Assembly (NCBI RefSeq): GCF_009730915.1
Contig: NC_052486.1
Span: 23,816,137 to 23,880,136, forward strand
DNA: 64,000 bases
Direction of reading: 5' to 3'
Source of the DNA: Dioscorea cayenensis subsp. rotundata
Lineage: Eukaryota > Streptophyta > Magnoliopsida > Dioscoreales > Dioscoreaceae
The notes beneath the pieces are model-generated. The model searched no databases and was not told the DNA's origin. It saw only the letters and a list, made by a program, of their open reading frames with translations. This document shows, in pieces, positions 1 through 11,352 of this stretch (position 1 is its first letter; every line of letters starts with the position of its first letter). Both the position numbers and the translations under genes were made by a program.

Positions 1-2706
1 GACTCCGGCGGTGGTGATACCTCCGGGAACGGCAGCGAGTTAAAGGACAAGGGTTACAACGGTAGTGACGGTATAGGGAAGGAGACTACTCGGGTGGCTT
101 CTTCTCACTCTAACCCCCTGAAGATGACGTATGTCCAAGCGGTGAGTTCTTCCTCGTCTTCGGATGCGAGCAAGATGGAGGTGGGTCGTGCTGGACGTGG
201 TGCGGAGGTGGTTTCCAGCAAAGTGCGGGCCCTAGCGGGTTCAAAAAGACCGCGTTCCCCGAAGGAGTCGACATGCGGTCGCTGTTTCAGAACTTCCCAT
301 AAGACGGCCGACTGTCGCCACCAGGTGGTTTGTCTGCGGTGTGCAGGGGTGGGGCATATGGTGGCAAGGTGCCCGGTAGAGACGAGACGCAGCCCAAACA
401 GGAAAAGGATGCATGTGAGAACTAAGCTTCTAAATACCACTCGGGGAACGACGGAGAAGCAAGCTGATGCTGGTATGACTATTCCGGTGGTGGTTCCTCC
501 CAAGGAAGGGCCTGTGGAGGTGAGATCCAAGGCCTCGATCTCTCTTTCCTTATCGCCGGAGATTGATAAGTTGCGGGAGGAGCTTGCCAATGTGGTGGTG
601 CTTACTGTGGTGGAGGGACATGCCAATGATTCTAGCATTTTGGAGATTATCCCTTCCATTATCAATTGCTCTCTGGCTGGGCCGATCACTCCGCTCAATG
701 ATTGCACATTCTTGGTGCCGTTGGCTAGTAGAGAAGAGGTCAAGGAGGTTTGCAAGGTTGGTAAATCTCGGGTGATGACGAAGGACGGACCATGCATTCT
801 TAACCTTGCCCCGTGGTCTGCAGAGCTGGGGGCGGACGGCAGGGCTTCTGGGGAGGGACAATGGGTCCTAATCTGGAATCTCCCGCTGCATGGATGGTGC
901 TGGGGGGTCATTGCGGAGGTTTTGCGACCGGTGGGGGAGCTAGTCTCGCTATCGAGAGCCTCCATGCCGCATAAGATGTTCATATCGGCCCTAGTTAGGC
1001 GGAGAAGGAGTGTTGTGCTTCCAATGGAACTGGATTGCAGCTTTGGAATGAGAAGGTATCAAATCCTTTTCACTGCGGACAAAGCAACCTTTCCTATCTA
1101 TCGCCGCGAGCTTGGTCGATATGTTTTGCTAGAGGAAGGGGTTGGGTTGCCAGGGCAACAGTTGCGGTCGTCCAAGTTTACTCATGCCATTCCTACTGAA
1201 CTGAAAGGGAAGCAGAAGATGTTCGAGGTAACGGAGCCGTTAGGTTATAAAGAAGGTGTGAGGTTGGGGGCTAGTTCGCCACCACAGCCGATCGGATTTA
1301 ATAATGGAAGTGATCGTGACTTTCCGGTCGTTACTAATGAGAGAGACAAAGTCGAGAGACTCTCTACTGTTGTGCCGACGGAGGTTGAGCGTCGCTCCCC
1401 CGGTGGTGGTTTGGAGGGTGAGCGTGGCTCCCACCAAGCGCAGGTTAGGGAGGTTGAGCACGGCTCCCACCATGACGGAGGACCGGCGTTTCAGACCGCT
1501 GGTCGCGACGTTCTGCGTAGCAGGACTGGTACGATGAGGTTGGCTCGGTCTCCCGAGCATGGACGAAGAGGCAAAGAAGGGGTTCCGACGGTGCATGGCT
1601 CGAGGGTCAGACGTGTCGAAATCTGGAAGGAACGTGCTGCTAGTTCATGTCTGGGGACAGGTGGCAAGCGACGGATGTCCGAGGTTGTCTCTTCGGAGGT
1701 TGACGTGGCGGTGACTTCGGGTGCAACGCTGGTGAAGAAACAGCCGTCCTTTTCTCAGATTCAGATGAAAAGTGCTGATCTTGAGGAGGTTCTGGATGAT
1801 CCGGTGGCTTCAATAGTTGGGCTGAATGAGGGTTTGGGCTATGGATCAACTGAGTATGATAAGTTGGGCTCTCACTTTGACCCCTTGCTCTTGTGTAATG
1901 AAGTGGGCCAACGTGAAGAATTTGGGGCCCTTGGTGATAAGAAGAAGGCTGATATTGTAACTTCTGGGCCCGATTTGTTAGTTGATGAGCATTTGGAAGA
2001 GGTTGTTAGTGAGAGGGAGGGTGGGCCGACTTTAGTGGATGGGCCTTACAATGTGCAAGACTCTAGTGATCCACTTGCTTTAGTGAATATTGAACCTAAT
2101 TTGGTGCCGCCAGATGGCTTCAAGTGGAAATTCTTGGCTGGTACCTGGGCCATGGTTCCTGCTCTCGCGAGACCAGTCGGTGGGTTGTCATCAGAGGTAC
2201 ATGTTGACTCTATGGGTGGAGTAAAGGACACGGACTGCTCGGAGGGGCAATTGGTGGACAAAGTTAATCTGGACTCGGACCCGGACTCAGACGATTCCTT
2301 TGCTGAGTTTGAGAGCAATCTTAGGGTTCTCTTGCCGAATCTTCCGTCAGGAGTGCAAAATTCCAGTGACGATCTTGGGATGGGTACCAGAAAGAGTGGA
2401 AGAGTTAAGAAGCCTTCGTCGCGATTCAATGAGGAGGCAGGTGATCTTCCTGAACCGCCTCGATCAGCTAAGAAGAAAGGGATTGGCGGGGACAACTCTG
2501 GAGGTACGCAGGCCCAACCTTTGCTTATTTCGGATTGGTCTATTGCTCAAACTGTTCAATATTGCAATGCATGTGGTATTCATTTTAGTGGTAATGCTAT
2601 TGAATGTGTTAATCATGTTCGAACATTAGAACAATCTCGTGCAGCTCCTTCTAGGGAGACTGTGGCGACCTCTTTGGAGGTTCGTGAGTCTGTTTGTTTA
2701 TCATGA
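1..2706 (+). CDS. LINE ORF1, gag-like RNA-binding protein, N-terminus outside window
   Basis: The frame is open from base 1 with no stop until TGA at 2704-2706. The first in-window initiation-like codon at 94 is GTG, so the true ATG is probably upstream. Two CX2CX4HX4C zinc knuckles lie at about residues 61-95, counting from base 94. A DUF4283-like segment follows at about 155-320. Then come low-complexity basic and acidic stretches, a basic motif near residue 770, and a C-terminal CX2C...CX2H cluster near 840. The knuckles precede the DUF4283-like region; in many plant LINE/gag proteins the zinc knuckle follows it. The role is presumably nucleic-acid binding and RNP formation with ORF2p. The stop overlaps the ORF2 start in an ATGA, suggesting coupled termination-reinitiation (inference). 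Confidence 0.85.
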   Translation, partial: DSGGGDTSGNGSELKDKGYNGSDGIGKETTRVASSHSNPLKMTYVQAVSSSSSSDASKMEVGRAGRGAEVVSSKVRALAGSKRPRSPKESTCGRCFRTSHKTADCRHQVVCLRCAGVGHMVARCPVETRRSPNRKRMHVRTKLLNTTRGTTEKQADAGMTIPVVVPPKEGPVEVRSKASISLSLSPEIDKLREELANVVVLTVVEGHANDSSILEIIPSIINCSLAGPITPLNDCTFLVPLASREEVKEVCKVGKSRVMTKDGPCILNLAPWSAELGADGRASGEGQWVLIWNLPLHGWCWGVIAEVLRPVGELVSLSRASMPHKMFISALVRRRRSVVLPMELDCSFGMRRYQILFTADKATFPIYRRELGRYVLLEEGVGLPGQQLRSSKFTHAIPTELKGKQKMFEVTEPLGYKEGVRLGASSPPQPIGFNNGSDRDFPVVTNERDKVERLSTVVPTEVERRSPGGGLEGERGSHQAQVREVEHGSHHDGGPAFQTAGRDVLRSRTGTMRLARSPEHGRRGKEGVPTVHGSRVRRVEIWKERAASSCLGTGGKRRMSEVVSSEVDVAVTSGATLVKKQPSFSQIQMKSADLEEVLDDPVASIVGLNEGLGYGSTEYDKLGSHFDPLLLCNEVGQREEFGALGDKKKADIVTSGPDLLVDEHLEEVVSEREGGPTLVDGPYNVQDSSDPLALVNIEPNLVPPDGFKWKFLAGTWAMVPALARPVGGLSSEVHVDSMGGVKDTDCSEGQLVDKVNLDSDPDSDDSFAEFESNLRVLLPNLPSGVQNSSDDLGMGTRKSGRVKKPSSRFNEEAGDLPEPPRSAKKKGIGGDNSGGTQAQPLLISDWSIAQTVQYCNACGIHFSGNAIECVNHVRTLEQSRAAPSRETVATSLEVRESVCLS

Positions 2707-5700
2707 ATATTGTCTCCTGGAATGTTCGGGGCCTGGGGAAACCGGCAAAGCGGTTCTTAGTTCGGGATTTTCTTAACCTGCACTTTGCTGAAGTGTGTTG
2801 CCTCCAAGAGTCTAAGTTAGAGTTGGTTTCCCAATTGTTATGGCGTGAGATTGGTGGTCCCCGCTTGGATCAGTTTGCGTTTGCTCCGGCGAAAGGCTCG
2901 GCGGGAGGTATCATTGTGGGTTGGAATAGTGCTGATATCATAGGTCAAGTGATGTTTGTGGGCGAATTTAGCTTGACTATGGCGTTTTTTTCTAAGCGTT
3001 TTAACCTTAGATGGCGATGCACTTCGGTCTATGGACCTGTGGATCGGTCTCGCAAACAGGCTTTCTGGGATGAACTTCGGACAGTTAGTGGAGAGTCGGT
3101 GGTGCCTATGGTTATTTGTGGTGATTTCAATGCCATTTTTGCCTTGGAAGACAAAGTTACGGGTGTTCCTAACTTGGAGGATATTCGGTGTGCAAATGCC
3201 TTCTTGCAGGACTATGCCTTTTTTGAACCCTCCTCAAAGGGTAGACGTTTCACCTGGACTAATGGACAGTCTAACCCAATTTGGGTCAAATTAGATCGTT
3301 TTCTAGTCAACGGTGCTTGGGCTGAGCGCTTTCCTAGGTTGACTCAATCTAGCCTCCCGAGGTTAGGGTCGGACCATGTGCCGATCCGTTTGGAAGCGGG
3401 TGCTCACTTGGTGTGTCCTAAGCCGTTCAGATTTGAGTTCGTCTGGACTACGGCGGAGGGGTTCTCTGAGATTGTGAAGAACTGGTGGAAGGAGTCTTCA
3501 TTTTCGGGTTGTGGGGCTTTCATCTTATCCAAGAAGCTGTCGAACTTGAAAGTTAAGCTAAAGCACTGGGCGAAGTTTGATTTTGGTTCTATTAAATTAA
3601 GGAAGCTGGACTTATTACGGCAGTTAGAGTAATTGGATTTGATCAATGAAGATAGGGGCCTTTCTGTGTCTGAACAACAACAGGAGCTTTCTTTGATTGT
3701 CTGCCTTGAAGAGATCAGGAAACAAGAGGAGATTTATTGGAAGCAAAGGTCGAGATTGCAGTGGCTAAAGGATGGGGATGAAAATACGAAATTTTTCCAA
3801 GCGGTGGCTAATGGTCGTAAAAATAGGAATTTCATTCCTTACATCTCAAAGGATGGGTCTCGGGTTGAGAATCTGTGCGACATTGGGAAGTTTTTTGAGG
3901 CTCATTTCCGGCTTATTTTTGGTCAAAAGCGGCAATCTAGGATTAATATTGACTTTGAGAAGTTATTCGAATATAAGAATAGTGTTGATCTGACTGTTTT
4001 GGAGAGGCCTTTCTCTATTGAGGAAGTTAAAGGGGCGGTTTTCGAGCTAGGAAGTGACAAAGCCCCGGGACCAGACGGTTTTCCTTTGTTTTTCTTTCAA
4101 CACTTCTGGGAGACTATCAAGGAGGATTTATGGAGATTTTGCGATGACTTCTACTTGGGTAAAGCAAACTTGGAAAGAATTAATTGGGCTTCTATTGCTC
4201 TTATTCCGAAGGTTGAATCTCCTGTGGTTCCGGGGGACTATCGGCCTATCAGCCTCATTAACTCCACTTTGAAAATTATTTCCAAAGTGTTAGCTTCGAG
4301 GCTGAGCAAAGTTTTGCATCTGTTGGTTGATGAGGACCAAACGGCTTTCTTAAAAGGGAGATGCATTCTTGATAATATTGCTACTGCGGAAGAACTGATT
4401 TTCAGTATACATCGATGTAATTTGGAGGGACATATTCTAAAAGTGGACTTTGCGAAAGCCTTTGATACAGTGGACTGGGAATTCCTGTTAGAATTGTTGG
4501 AGGCGAGGGGTTTTGGGAACCGGTGGGTGGGTTGGATTCATAGTATCCTCCTCTCATCGAAGGCGTCTATTCTTATTAATGGTTCCCAGCAGGGTTATGT
4601 TCGTTATCAAAGAGGACTGCGTCAGGGAGATCCTCTGTCGCCTTTGCTCTTTGTTCTTGTGATTGATGTTCTCAGCTCCATGTTCAAACATGCGTTAAGA
4701 TCCAAAGTTTTAGTGGGAGTTCAGCTTGGGGAGTTTGGCAGTAGATGCAATCTTCATTTCGCAGACGACTTGTTGGTGTTAACTACAGGTGGCCTGGAAG
4801 ACCTGAGAATAGTGAAACTAATTTTGTTAGTGTTTGAAGGTCTTTCTGGCCTGGTTACTAACTTTTCTAAGACTTGCCTATTCTCTAGTAAGTTGGGTGT
4901 TATCCCGGATGAGTCTGCGGCGACTACTCTCAATTGCTCTGTTGGATCCTTACCGGTCACTTATCTCGGCTTACCTATTTCTGGGAGACGTCCTCGAAGG
5001 CAAGATTGGGAGGGTCTGATTTTGAAAGTTAAGCAACGTTTGTCTTCATGGAAAGTTCGACATCTGTCGCTTGGCGGTAGACTTACTCTCGTGAACTCGG
5101 TGCTTTCGGCTATCCCAACTTATTGGATGTCGGTCTTCAGACTACCTTGTTGGGTCATCAAGAGGATTGATAGGATCAGGAGGGATTTTCTGTGGTCTGG
5201 ACCTGATTTGGACCACCCGGGTTGCCGTTTGGTGAGTTGGAAAATACTTTGTCGTCCGAGAGACCACGGTGGGTGGGGTATTCTGGATCTTCCAACCTTT
5301 AACCTAGCGTTGCTAGCGAAATGGTGGTGGAAGTGCTTGGTGGACCCAAAGTGGTGTGGGGCAGACGTCATTCGTTTTAATTACGGGTCTGATTGTTGGA
5401 ATATGTTTAAAAGACATTCTGGTCGTATTTCTTTCTTCTGGCGAGGGGTAATTAGTTGTCTTCCAGCCTTCCGTAGGTGTATCTCTCACAAAATCATTTC
5501 TGGCTCTGAGACTCTCTTTTGGAAGGATAACTGGGTTGAGGGGAGAGCGCCTATGAACTTGTGGCCAGAGGAGTACCATGCCTCCGGGATGCCTAATGGT
5601 ACTGTTAGTGAGCATGCTGAGATGCTTGAGAGCCTGCCTTTCATCAATTTCCCTGACTTGCGACTGCTGTTGGGACAATTGCGATCCTCAAATGGATTAG

Positions 5701-6186
5701 AGAGAGACCATAAAAGGTGGAGTCTCACCCGAAGTGGTATTTTCTCACCAAATCATTCTATAACTTCTTAATTGATGGTGGCTTGCGTTGTGCGGTTACT
5801 AGGCTTTTTTGGAAGAATATGTGCCCTAAGAAGATTAACTTGTTCAACTGGTTGGTGTGGAAGAACAAAAATCTTATCCTTGGAAGTGCTTGAAAGTAGG
5901 TGTCAGAATCGGTCTGCCTACGACTACTTGTGTTTTTGTGCCACTCTGGATGTCGAATCATGTGAACATTTGTTCTTGTTTTGTCCTCACATCGTCCCAA
6001 GTGTGGAGGTTCTTTGTGCACCTTCTTCAGTTGCCGGATGTGCCATGCTCTATGGATCTGGTCTGGAGGGTTTGGCGACTGGATCTTAGGCCTGTGGTTA
6101 GAGATTTGGGGGTGCTAGTGGTTAAGGCTCTTGTGTGGAATATTTGGCTTGCTAGAAATGATTGCATTTTTTTAATGCTAAAGTGA
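2703..6186 (+). pseudogene. LINE ORF2 (endonuclease-reverse transcriptase), decayed
   Basis: ORF2 starts at ATG 2703, overlapping the ORF1 stop. The AP-endonuclease domain (2703 to about 3400) shows the VSWNVRGLG start, LQESK, CGDFNAIF and SDHVPI motifs. An in-frame TAA at 3630-3632 separates it from the reverse transcriptase, which continues in the same frame to 5771. RT landmarks are DKAPGPDGFP, PGDYRPISLIN, VDFAKAFDTVDW, GLRQGDPLSPLLF and the catalytic FADD near 4760. After 5771 the zf-RVT-like part (KKINLFNWLVWKNK) is found in other frames to about 6186, so there are at least two further frame breaks. The copy cannot make a full ORF2 protein. Confidence 0.9.
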
Positions 6187-6463
6187 TTCCCCGTGCATGT
6201 TCTCATCCTAAATATTAATCGTATGATTTTTATCCCGGTTCTCGCAGCTTTCGGAGAGTTCCCTGCGAAGCTTGAAGGTTCTATTGAGTGCATTCGTGCG
6301 ACTCGAACTTCTGGGGCCGAGAGGAGAGGAGACTGGTCAAGGGTCATCCTTAGAGGCTATTCACGAGCAGGGCGATGACTAGACTTTCACAGCAACATGG
6401 GGGGGTTTGGGTTGGGAGTGGTTTGTTGGACGGTTTTCTTTAGGGGAGGGTTCGGTGTTGTGT

Positions 6464-6588
6464 CATCACTTCTGGTGATGCTTTTGTTGTGGTGGTGTGG
6501 TGTTTGTTTTGTTGTGGTTCTTTCTGTTCCACTTTTGGTGGGCGCTCGTGTTCTTTCCAGTTATTAATAGTAGTTGTGGTTTATCCAC
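6464..6588 (+). promoter_or_regulatory. Two stem-loops in the LINE 3' end
   Basis: Stem-loop 1 (6464-6480) is CATCAC, loop TTCT, then GGTGATG. Stem-loop 2 (6576-6588) is GTGG-TTTAT-CCAC, 18 bases from the end of the element. Both recur in short tails elsewhere in the window, with paired changes that keep the stems. LINE reverse transcriptases of several clades recognise 3' stem-loops of their RNA; that this pair serves that purpose here is inference. Confidence 0.55.
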
Positions 6589-6606
6589 TTTTTTTCAAAA
6601 AGAAAG

Positions 6607-7079
6607 TATTTTTTTCTCTTAATTAATTATAAATTGATGTTTTTGGAGATTCTTCTTATTTGATTAAATCACTAGTTTATTATTTTAAAAATTTTAAAAG
6701 AAATGGAGATTTCAATTGGAATTAAAAGAAAGGAAGATTAAATCACTAGCATATAAAACGAGCATATTAAACAACCGGACGAAACAAATTAAACAAAATA
6801 AAACAAAAGGAAAAAGAGACAACATATATAAACTAGTCACATGCACTGATTAATTGTCCATAATAAGAAGTTCCATGAGCAAATAAATAAATACATGGTA
6901 GATTTAGAAAAAATAATTAATCCTAAAAATAGAAAAAAAAGCAAAAAGACGGCAAAGAAACGGATGGGCAACATATATACATACATACATACATATGTAT
7001 GTATGTATTAATTATTAAATAGAAAGGAAAAAAAAAGAAGCGCGCGTGAAGTAGCTAGGGTAATGACGTAGTGTTCTAG
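6607..7079. other. AT-rich spacer between LINE and protease copy 1
   Basis: No gene is visible. The stretch contains an ATAC/GTAT repeat that folds back on itself at about 6975-7008. It should hold the 3' UTR of the minus-strand protease gene, whose stop codon is at 7080-7082. Part of it (TTATTAAATAGAAAGGAA around 7010) recurs 3' of copies 2 and 4. Confidence 0.6.
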
Positions 7080-8561
7080 CTAGCTAGAACTTAATTTGGA
7101 ACAGTCAGCAGGAGCCATGGAAATCACATTAGCGTGGAGATCATAGCCAACGTGCATGTTCTGCTGCGCTACGTTGCCGAAAATGGCAATATTATCGGAT
7201 TTGCCAGAGTAGTCCATGGCCAAACATATTACATCATCTGTGGACTGGATGAAGGTCTGCGTGGCAGTGAGAACGACAGACACCTGATCATGGCCGAGCT
7301 GGTTATCGAAGTTGAAAGTGATGTTGGGGAAGGGATAGGGAGGATCTTTAACAGAATGGGAGTAACAAAGTGAAAGGTAGTTCTGAGGATCCTTAGTTTT
7401 GTTAAGATTAATGGTTTTGGAAACGGCGTCTATCACTTTGGTCAACGCGAAATCTGGTATGTAAGTGATGGTCGTGCCAGAGTCAACTATAATATTTGTA
7501 GTATCATCAGGTGTGTAAGGGATGGTATCGTTCCCAATAGTGATGGAGTTGAGAGAGATCATGTAGAAAGTATAATTACCAGAGGTCATGGGAATGGTGA
7601 CCACGCCAGGGCCATTGACAACTGCTTTATCACCCATGTTGAGAATTGAAGTAGTGTTCTCGGCGTATGGAACCAAACAGTAAGAGAACTTTCCATGAAT
7701 GGAGGAGTCCAACTGCCTCACTAGTGACGCAGCTCCACCTCCCAGACCGATTAGCCCGTCTACATTCGGCGTGAATTGGCCCTCGCTGCTATGAGAGCAG
7801 CCGAAGCCGATACCTGGGATGGAGGAGGAGGCATTGTTTGAACCAGAAGAGAAGGTGAATGTCTCCCTGGCGAGGTTCCCAAAAGTTATAGAACCACCGC
7901 CATAGCCGTACATGTACTCGCATAGGAGATTATCGCCACAGGACGAGGATGGTAGTATTGCAAGACAAATGGTATCGTTGCATGAAACTGAGTTGTCGAA
8001 GGTAGATGATTTGGTGGAATCAAAGATGGGATCTGTTTGATTATAGCAGCTGTCGCATGGCTTGCACTGGATCCATACCAGGTCACTTCCTGTGTCAGCG
8101 ATGGCCACGATCTTGACTGGTGGTGTGCCGATCCCCAACTCCATCAGATAGTCGCCATCGTTTGGGATCACTTTTGACTGTCCATTACTTGAGGGTCCTG
8201 GTGCTGATGATGGTGCTGCTGATGGTTCTCCTGATGATGATGGTGAAGAAGCAATGCTAGTGTATACACCACCACCACCACCACCGCTATAACCATGATC
8301 ACTATCATCATCACTATAACTAGTGCCGGAGATGATGGATGAAATGTAACGAGCTCGAGATATAGAACGCCCAATCATGGCCCTGAAGCGATCTTCGGAC
8401 ATGACAGATGGTTGGTAGAACGGGGAAAGAGGTGAGTCTTTGTGCATGAGTTTCACGCTAAACCCCAAACCCCCTTCAGATCTTGCGTTGCTTGCATTAA
8501 AATTCCAGAAAACAGACAAGAAAATTAACAATATTGAGGCAAGAAAGCAAGAAGAAGCCAT
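7080..8561 (-). CDS. Nepenthesin-like (A1B) aspartic protease, copy 1, intact
   Basis: An intronless 493-aa secreted pepsin-type protease. Residues 1-26 form a signal peptide (MASSCFLASILLIFLSVFW...). A prosegment with LMHKDSPLSPFY and an Arg/Ser-rich RSISRARYISS helix follows, then a Ser/Pro/Gly linker (about 80-130). The first catalytic motif is DTGSD at 156-160, followed by the Cys-rich nepenthesin insert (CKPCDSCYNQTDPIFD). The flap region is near 218-230 and the second catalytic motif is DSGTT at 360-364. Family members such as CDR1 act in the apoplast in defence signalling; the substrate here is unknown. The flap reads YGYGGG where YGDG-type is usual, so specificity may differ. The start fits the signal peptide. 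A TATA box lies about 115 bp upstream of the ATG. This is the only undamaged member of the four-copy array. Confidence 0.93.
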   Translation of the reverse strand: MASSCFLASILLIFLSVFWNFNASNARSEGGLGFSVKLMHKDSPLSPFYQPSVMSEDRFRAMIGRSISRARYISSIISGTSYSDDDSDHGYSGGGGGGVYTSIASSPSSSGEPSAAPSSAPGPSSNGQSKVIPNDGDYLMELGIGTPPVKIVAIADTGSDLVWIQCKPCDSCYNQTDPIFDSTKSSTFDNSVSCNDTICLAILPSSSCGDNLLCEYMYGYGGGSITFGNLARETFTFSSGSNNASSSIPGIGFGCSHSSEGQFTPNVDGLIGLGGGAASLVRQLDSSIHGKFSYCLVPYAENTTSILNMGDKAVVNGPGVVTIPMTSGNYTFYMISLNSITIGNDTIPYTPDDTTNIIVDSGTTITYIPDFALTKVIDAVSKTINLNKTKDPQNYLSLCYSHSVKDPPYPFPNITFNFDNQLGHDQVSVVLTATQTFIQSTDDVICLAMDYSGKSDNIAIFGNVAQQNMHVGYDLHANVISMAPADCSKLSSS

Positions 8562-8588
8562 GGTTGGAGTGCTTGTATACGTGGGATT

Positions 8589-8628
<40 letters not shown>

Positions 8629-8667
8629 TGGCTAGTTAAGCAGCTATATATATATATATATATATAG

Positions 8668-8790
8668 TGGCTCTTATTTATAATAGTGATGAATGCGGAT
8701 ATGATTAATTTGAAAATGAAGAGAAGTGGAACTAATTAATTAACTTGCTAGAGATTTTCATTTGGTTCTGTTTTTATGGAGATCTCAATG
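8668..8790 (-). promoter_or_regulatory. Core promoter of protease copy 1
   Basis: Read on the minus strand, TATAAATAAG lies at about 8672-8683, some 115 bp before the ATG. About 75 bp further upstream is a conserved block containing AACCAAATG and AATCTCTAGC (8745-8775). Both are found at the same relative places upstream of copies 2 and 4 and in the stranded segment at 27110-27270. Conservation across otherwise diverged spacer supports function. Confidence 0.65.
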
Positions 8791-9313
8791 AATCTCCCTA
8801 TATATCTCTGTGAGTTGTTGAGGCCACGGTTAGAATTAAACATACAAGGATGCATGGAAAGAAAATTTGATTTTCTTAATTATTAAATTAATTTGTGCAT
8901 GTACGTACTGCCTCTGCATGCAAATTAATTGAAGGGGGTGCGTACGTGATTTGTTAATTTGTTTGAATAACTGAAGGCTTAATTGGCTGAGTATCAATCC
9001 CATTGAACATCTCTATATGTGTTCATTTTGCTTATCTTATTTCTTATGTTTAATGAATTTTGTCGGTTTTATTTTATAAGAAAATTCATCAGTTTTTTAA
9101 TGTAGCCTTGTCATCTTCACATTAATTAACTCATGATTACAGATAAATTGTATACGTTGATTCTATGCAAAGGAAGCAGTGGATATATTATATATATATA
9201 TATATATATATAGTACAAGAGATTTCACTTTTACCTTAATTTGGTGTACATGATTTATTCAATTGAATATCTTTGCCTTTAATGGGTGGTAAGAGCTTAA
9301 AATGATATATATA

Positions 9314-9358
<45 letters not shown>

Positions 9359-11257
9359 GGTTATTAGACCATTCTCTTCCCAAGGAATGCATGCATATAC
9401 ACATGATATTTTAATTATCACGTCAAGCTAATGCAAATTTGTATGACAAGGCTTATAAATTAGAAATTTAAACAACAAATGCGTAAATAAATTTCATAAA
9501 AATTTGAATCTACATTCAAGGATAAACAAAAAAATATTTAAATAAGTATTTTTTTGTTTTTTATTTAGCACTTAAGATAAGATTGGGAGATATTCTATTG
9601 AAAGATAGTATTAGATATTCATAAATAACTGACCATAATAAAAAATAAATTCCTTTAGTTATTTTTTATTTGATTGTAAAAAAAAATAAAAAAAATAATT
9701 GAAAAAATAATTGGGATTTGATTGGATAAACAAGTTGTTAAGCATTATTTTGCGGATTTTCTTTCTCTCATCAACACATAATTTACAACAAACTTCAGAA
9801 AAATGTCCAAATAAATCCAAACTTATTCTTTGGTTTAGTCCGGTAAGATTTTATGGAACTTTTTTAAAATAAAAGGGACAAACTGTTAATTTAGTTTTAA
9901 AAAAATCCTAGAACCCGACAAATCCTTTTGATGTGAATGGATTTAAATAATTTATTAGAGGTGCCACGTATTATATTAAGAGAACCTATTAGAAAATTTT
10001 GTTTGTCTATATATATAGTTTTTCTTTAAGAAAAATTTTCATAACCAAATGTTTTTCCCTTATGCCTGATAATACATATTGAATAAGTTTTAATTAAATT
10101 TAAAAAGTAATTTAAGCTCATACTCATTATTAACTAACATTGCAACTGTGCATTTAATAAATTAATACCTTTATTCTAGTTCACTTAGCCAGCAAACAAG
10201 TTAAAATAATTAATTAATTTATTCCTTTTTTATTTCCATAAACCTATACTGCCAGTAAAGCTATAAAGTTATGGTTTATTTACATTTATCAAAAATAAAA
10301 AAAAATAAACTCATACATCAATCTTGACATAGATAACTTTATGACATTAAAAAGTGAGATTTAATAAATATATTTTTCAATCATCTTTGATAATAAATAG
10401 AGAATGGACATACTAAACCAAGATTTGAAGATAACTCTACCCTCATCATTCTACCTCCATTAAAAAAACACACCACCCCATGGGAGGAAACTGATTTACC
10501 ATTCTTTGTTTAAAAAATTTATCATATTGACAAGTTATTTATAAATTCTTCATTACTCAAGAAATAATGACTAATCAAAATTGGACCAATAAATCAAAAT
10601 CACCGTAGACAAAAGTTATTTAATTTTTTAAAAAATAGATAAATTATCTAAAATATATTAAAAGAATTAATATGCGTAAAATCATTGATAGTCATAACTG
10701 AGGTGAGAAAGGCAAAACTGATTTAGTAAAAAGAAAAATTATGAAAATAATAATGTAAAAATCAGACCAGTTAACATAGTATATGAAGGCGCGTGGGAAA
10801 TACATATATAGTCTATGAATTGAATTTCACTTTTATGAATTGAGTTTGTTAGTATCCTAATTGAGAGCTATTAGGATAACATGAGGACAACATTTTAGAT
10901 ATAAATTAATAATTTTCAAAATAATTTTTAAATTTCTGGAAAAATATTGCCAAATAATTGTTGATTTGTTTTCTTTATATAATATAAATATGTATGGCAA
11001 TAGAATTGCACATTAATAGTGCATGGCCAAATTAAATATATATTAGACAGTCAGTTATATAGCAAAGCAAAGCAAAACATAATATTTTTTTAATTAATTA
11101 GTACATTTGGTCATTTTTTTTATATTTGTTTAAATTACTGATCTATTACTTAATTTTAAAAGAAATGGAAACTCTAAAATAAAAATTAAATTATTCTAAA
11201 TATAATTTTACATTTATTTGCGAGAAATATACAATTCCCCTCGAATTATGTTCTTAT

Positions 11258-11352
11258 GGATTTTTTTTTTTTGAAATAAATGTGGATAAATCATAGTTTT
11301 ATTGAATAAAAAGAGACAGTGAACACAAGAAAAATCTCTCACCAGAAGTGAG
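11258..11352 (-). repeat. Short LINE/SINE-like 3' tail
   Basis: Read on the minus strand, this contains stem-loop 1 (CTCAC-TTCTG-GTGAG, 11338-11352), then TTCAATAAAA, then ATGATTTATCCACAT, and ends in TTTCAAAAAAA. This matches the layout of the 3' end of the LINE at 6464-6606, without any coding sequence. It is either a severely 5'-truncated LINE or a SINE that borrows the LINE tail. Confidence 0.55.

Larger units (their letters stand above)
1..6606 (+). mobile_element. L1-type LINE (non-LTR retrotransposon), 5' end outside window
   Basis: The element has the order gag-like ORF1, then ORF2 with an AP endonuclease, reverse transcriptase and a C-terminal zf-RVT/RNase H-like remnant, then a GT-rich 3' UTR. 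It ends near 6606 in a short A/T-rich tail after a GTGG-TTTAT-CCAC hairpin. ORF1 is open from base 1, so the 5' UTR and 5' target duplication lie outside the window. ORF1 is uninterrupted over at least 900 codons, while ORF2 has several breaks, so this is a moderately young but dead copy. Its GC content is clearly higher than the flanking DNA. It lies downstream of the aspartic protease array and on the opposite strand. Confidence 0.93.

Noticed and set aside
105-983. Long minus-strand ORFs opposite LINE ORF1
   Set aside because: Shadow of a GC-rich coding strand; no domain features.
8591-9352. Small ORFs of Ile/Tyr repeats
   Set aside because: They are translations of (TA)n microsatellites.
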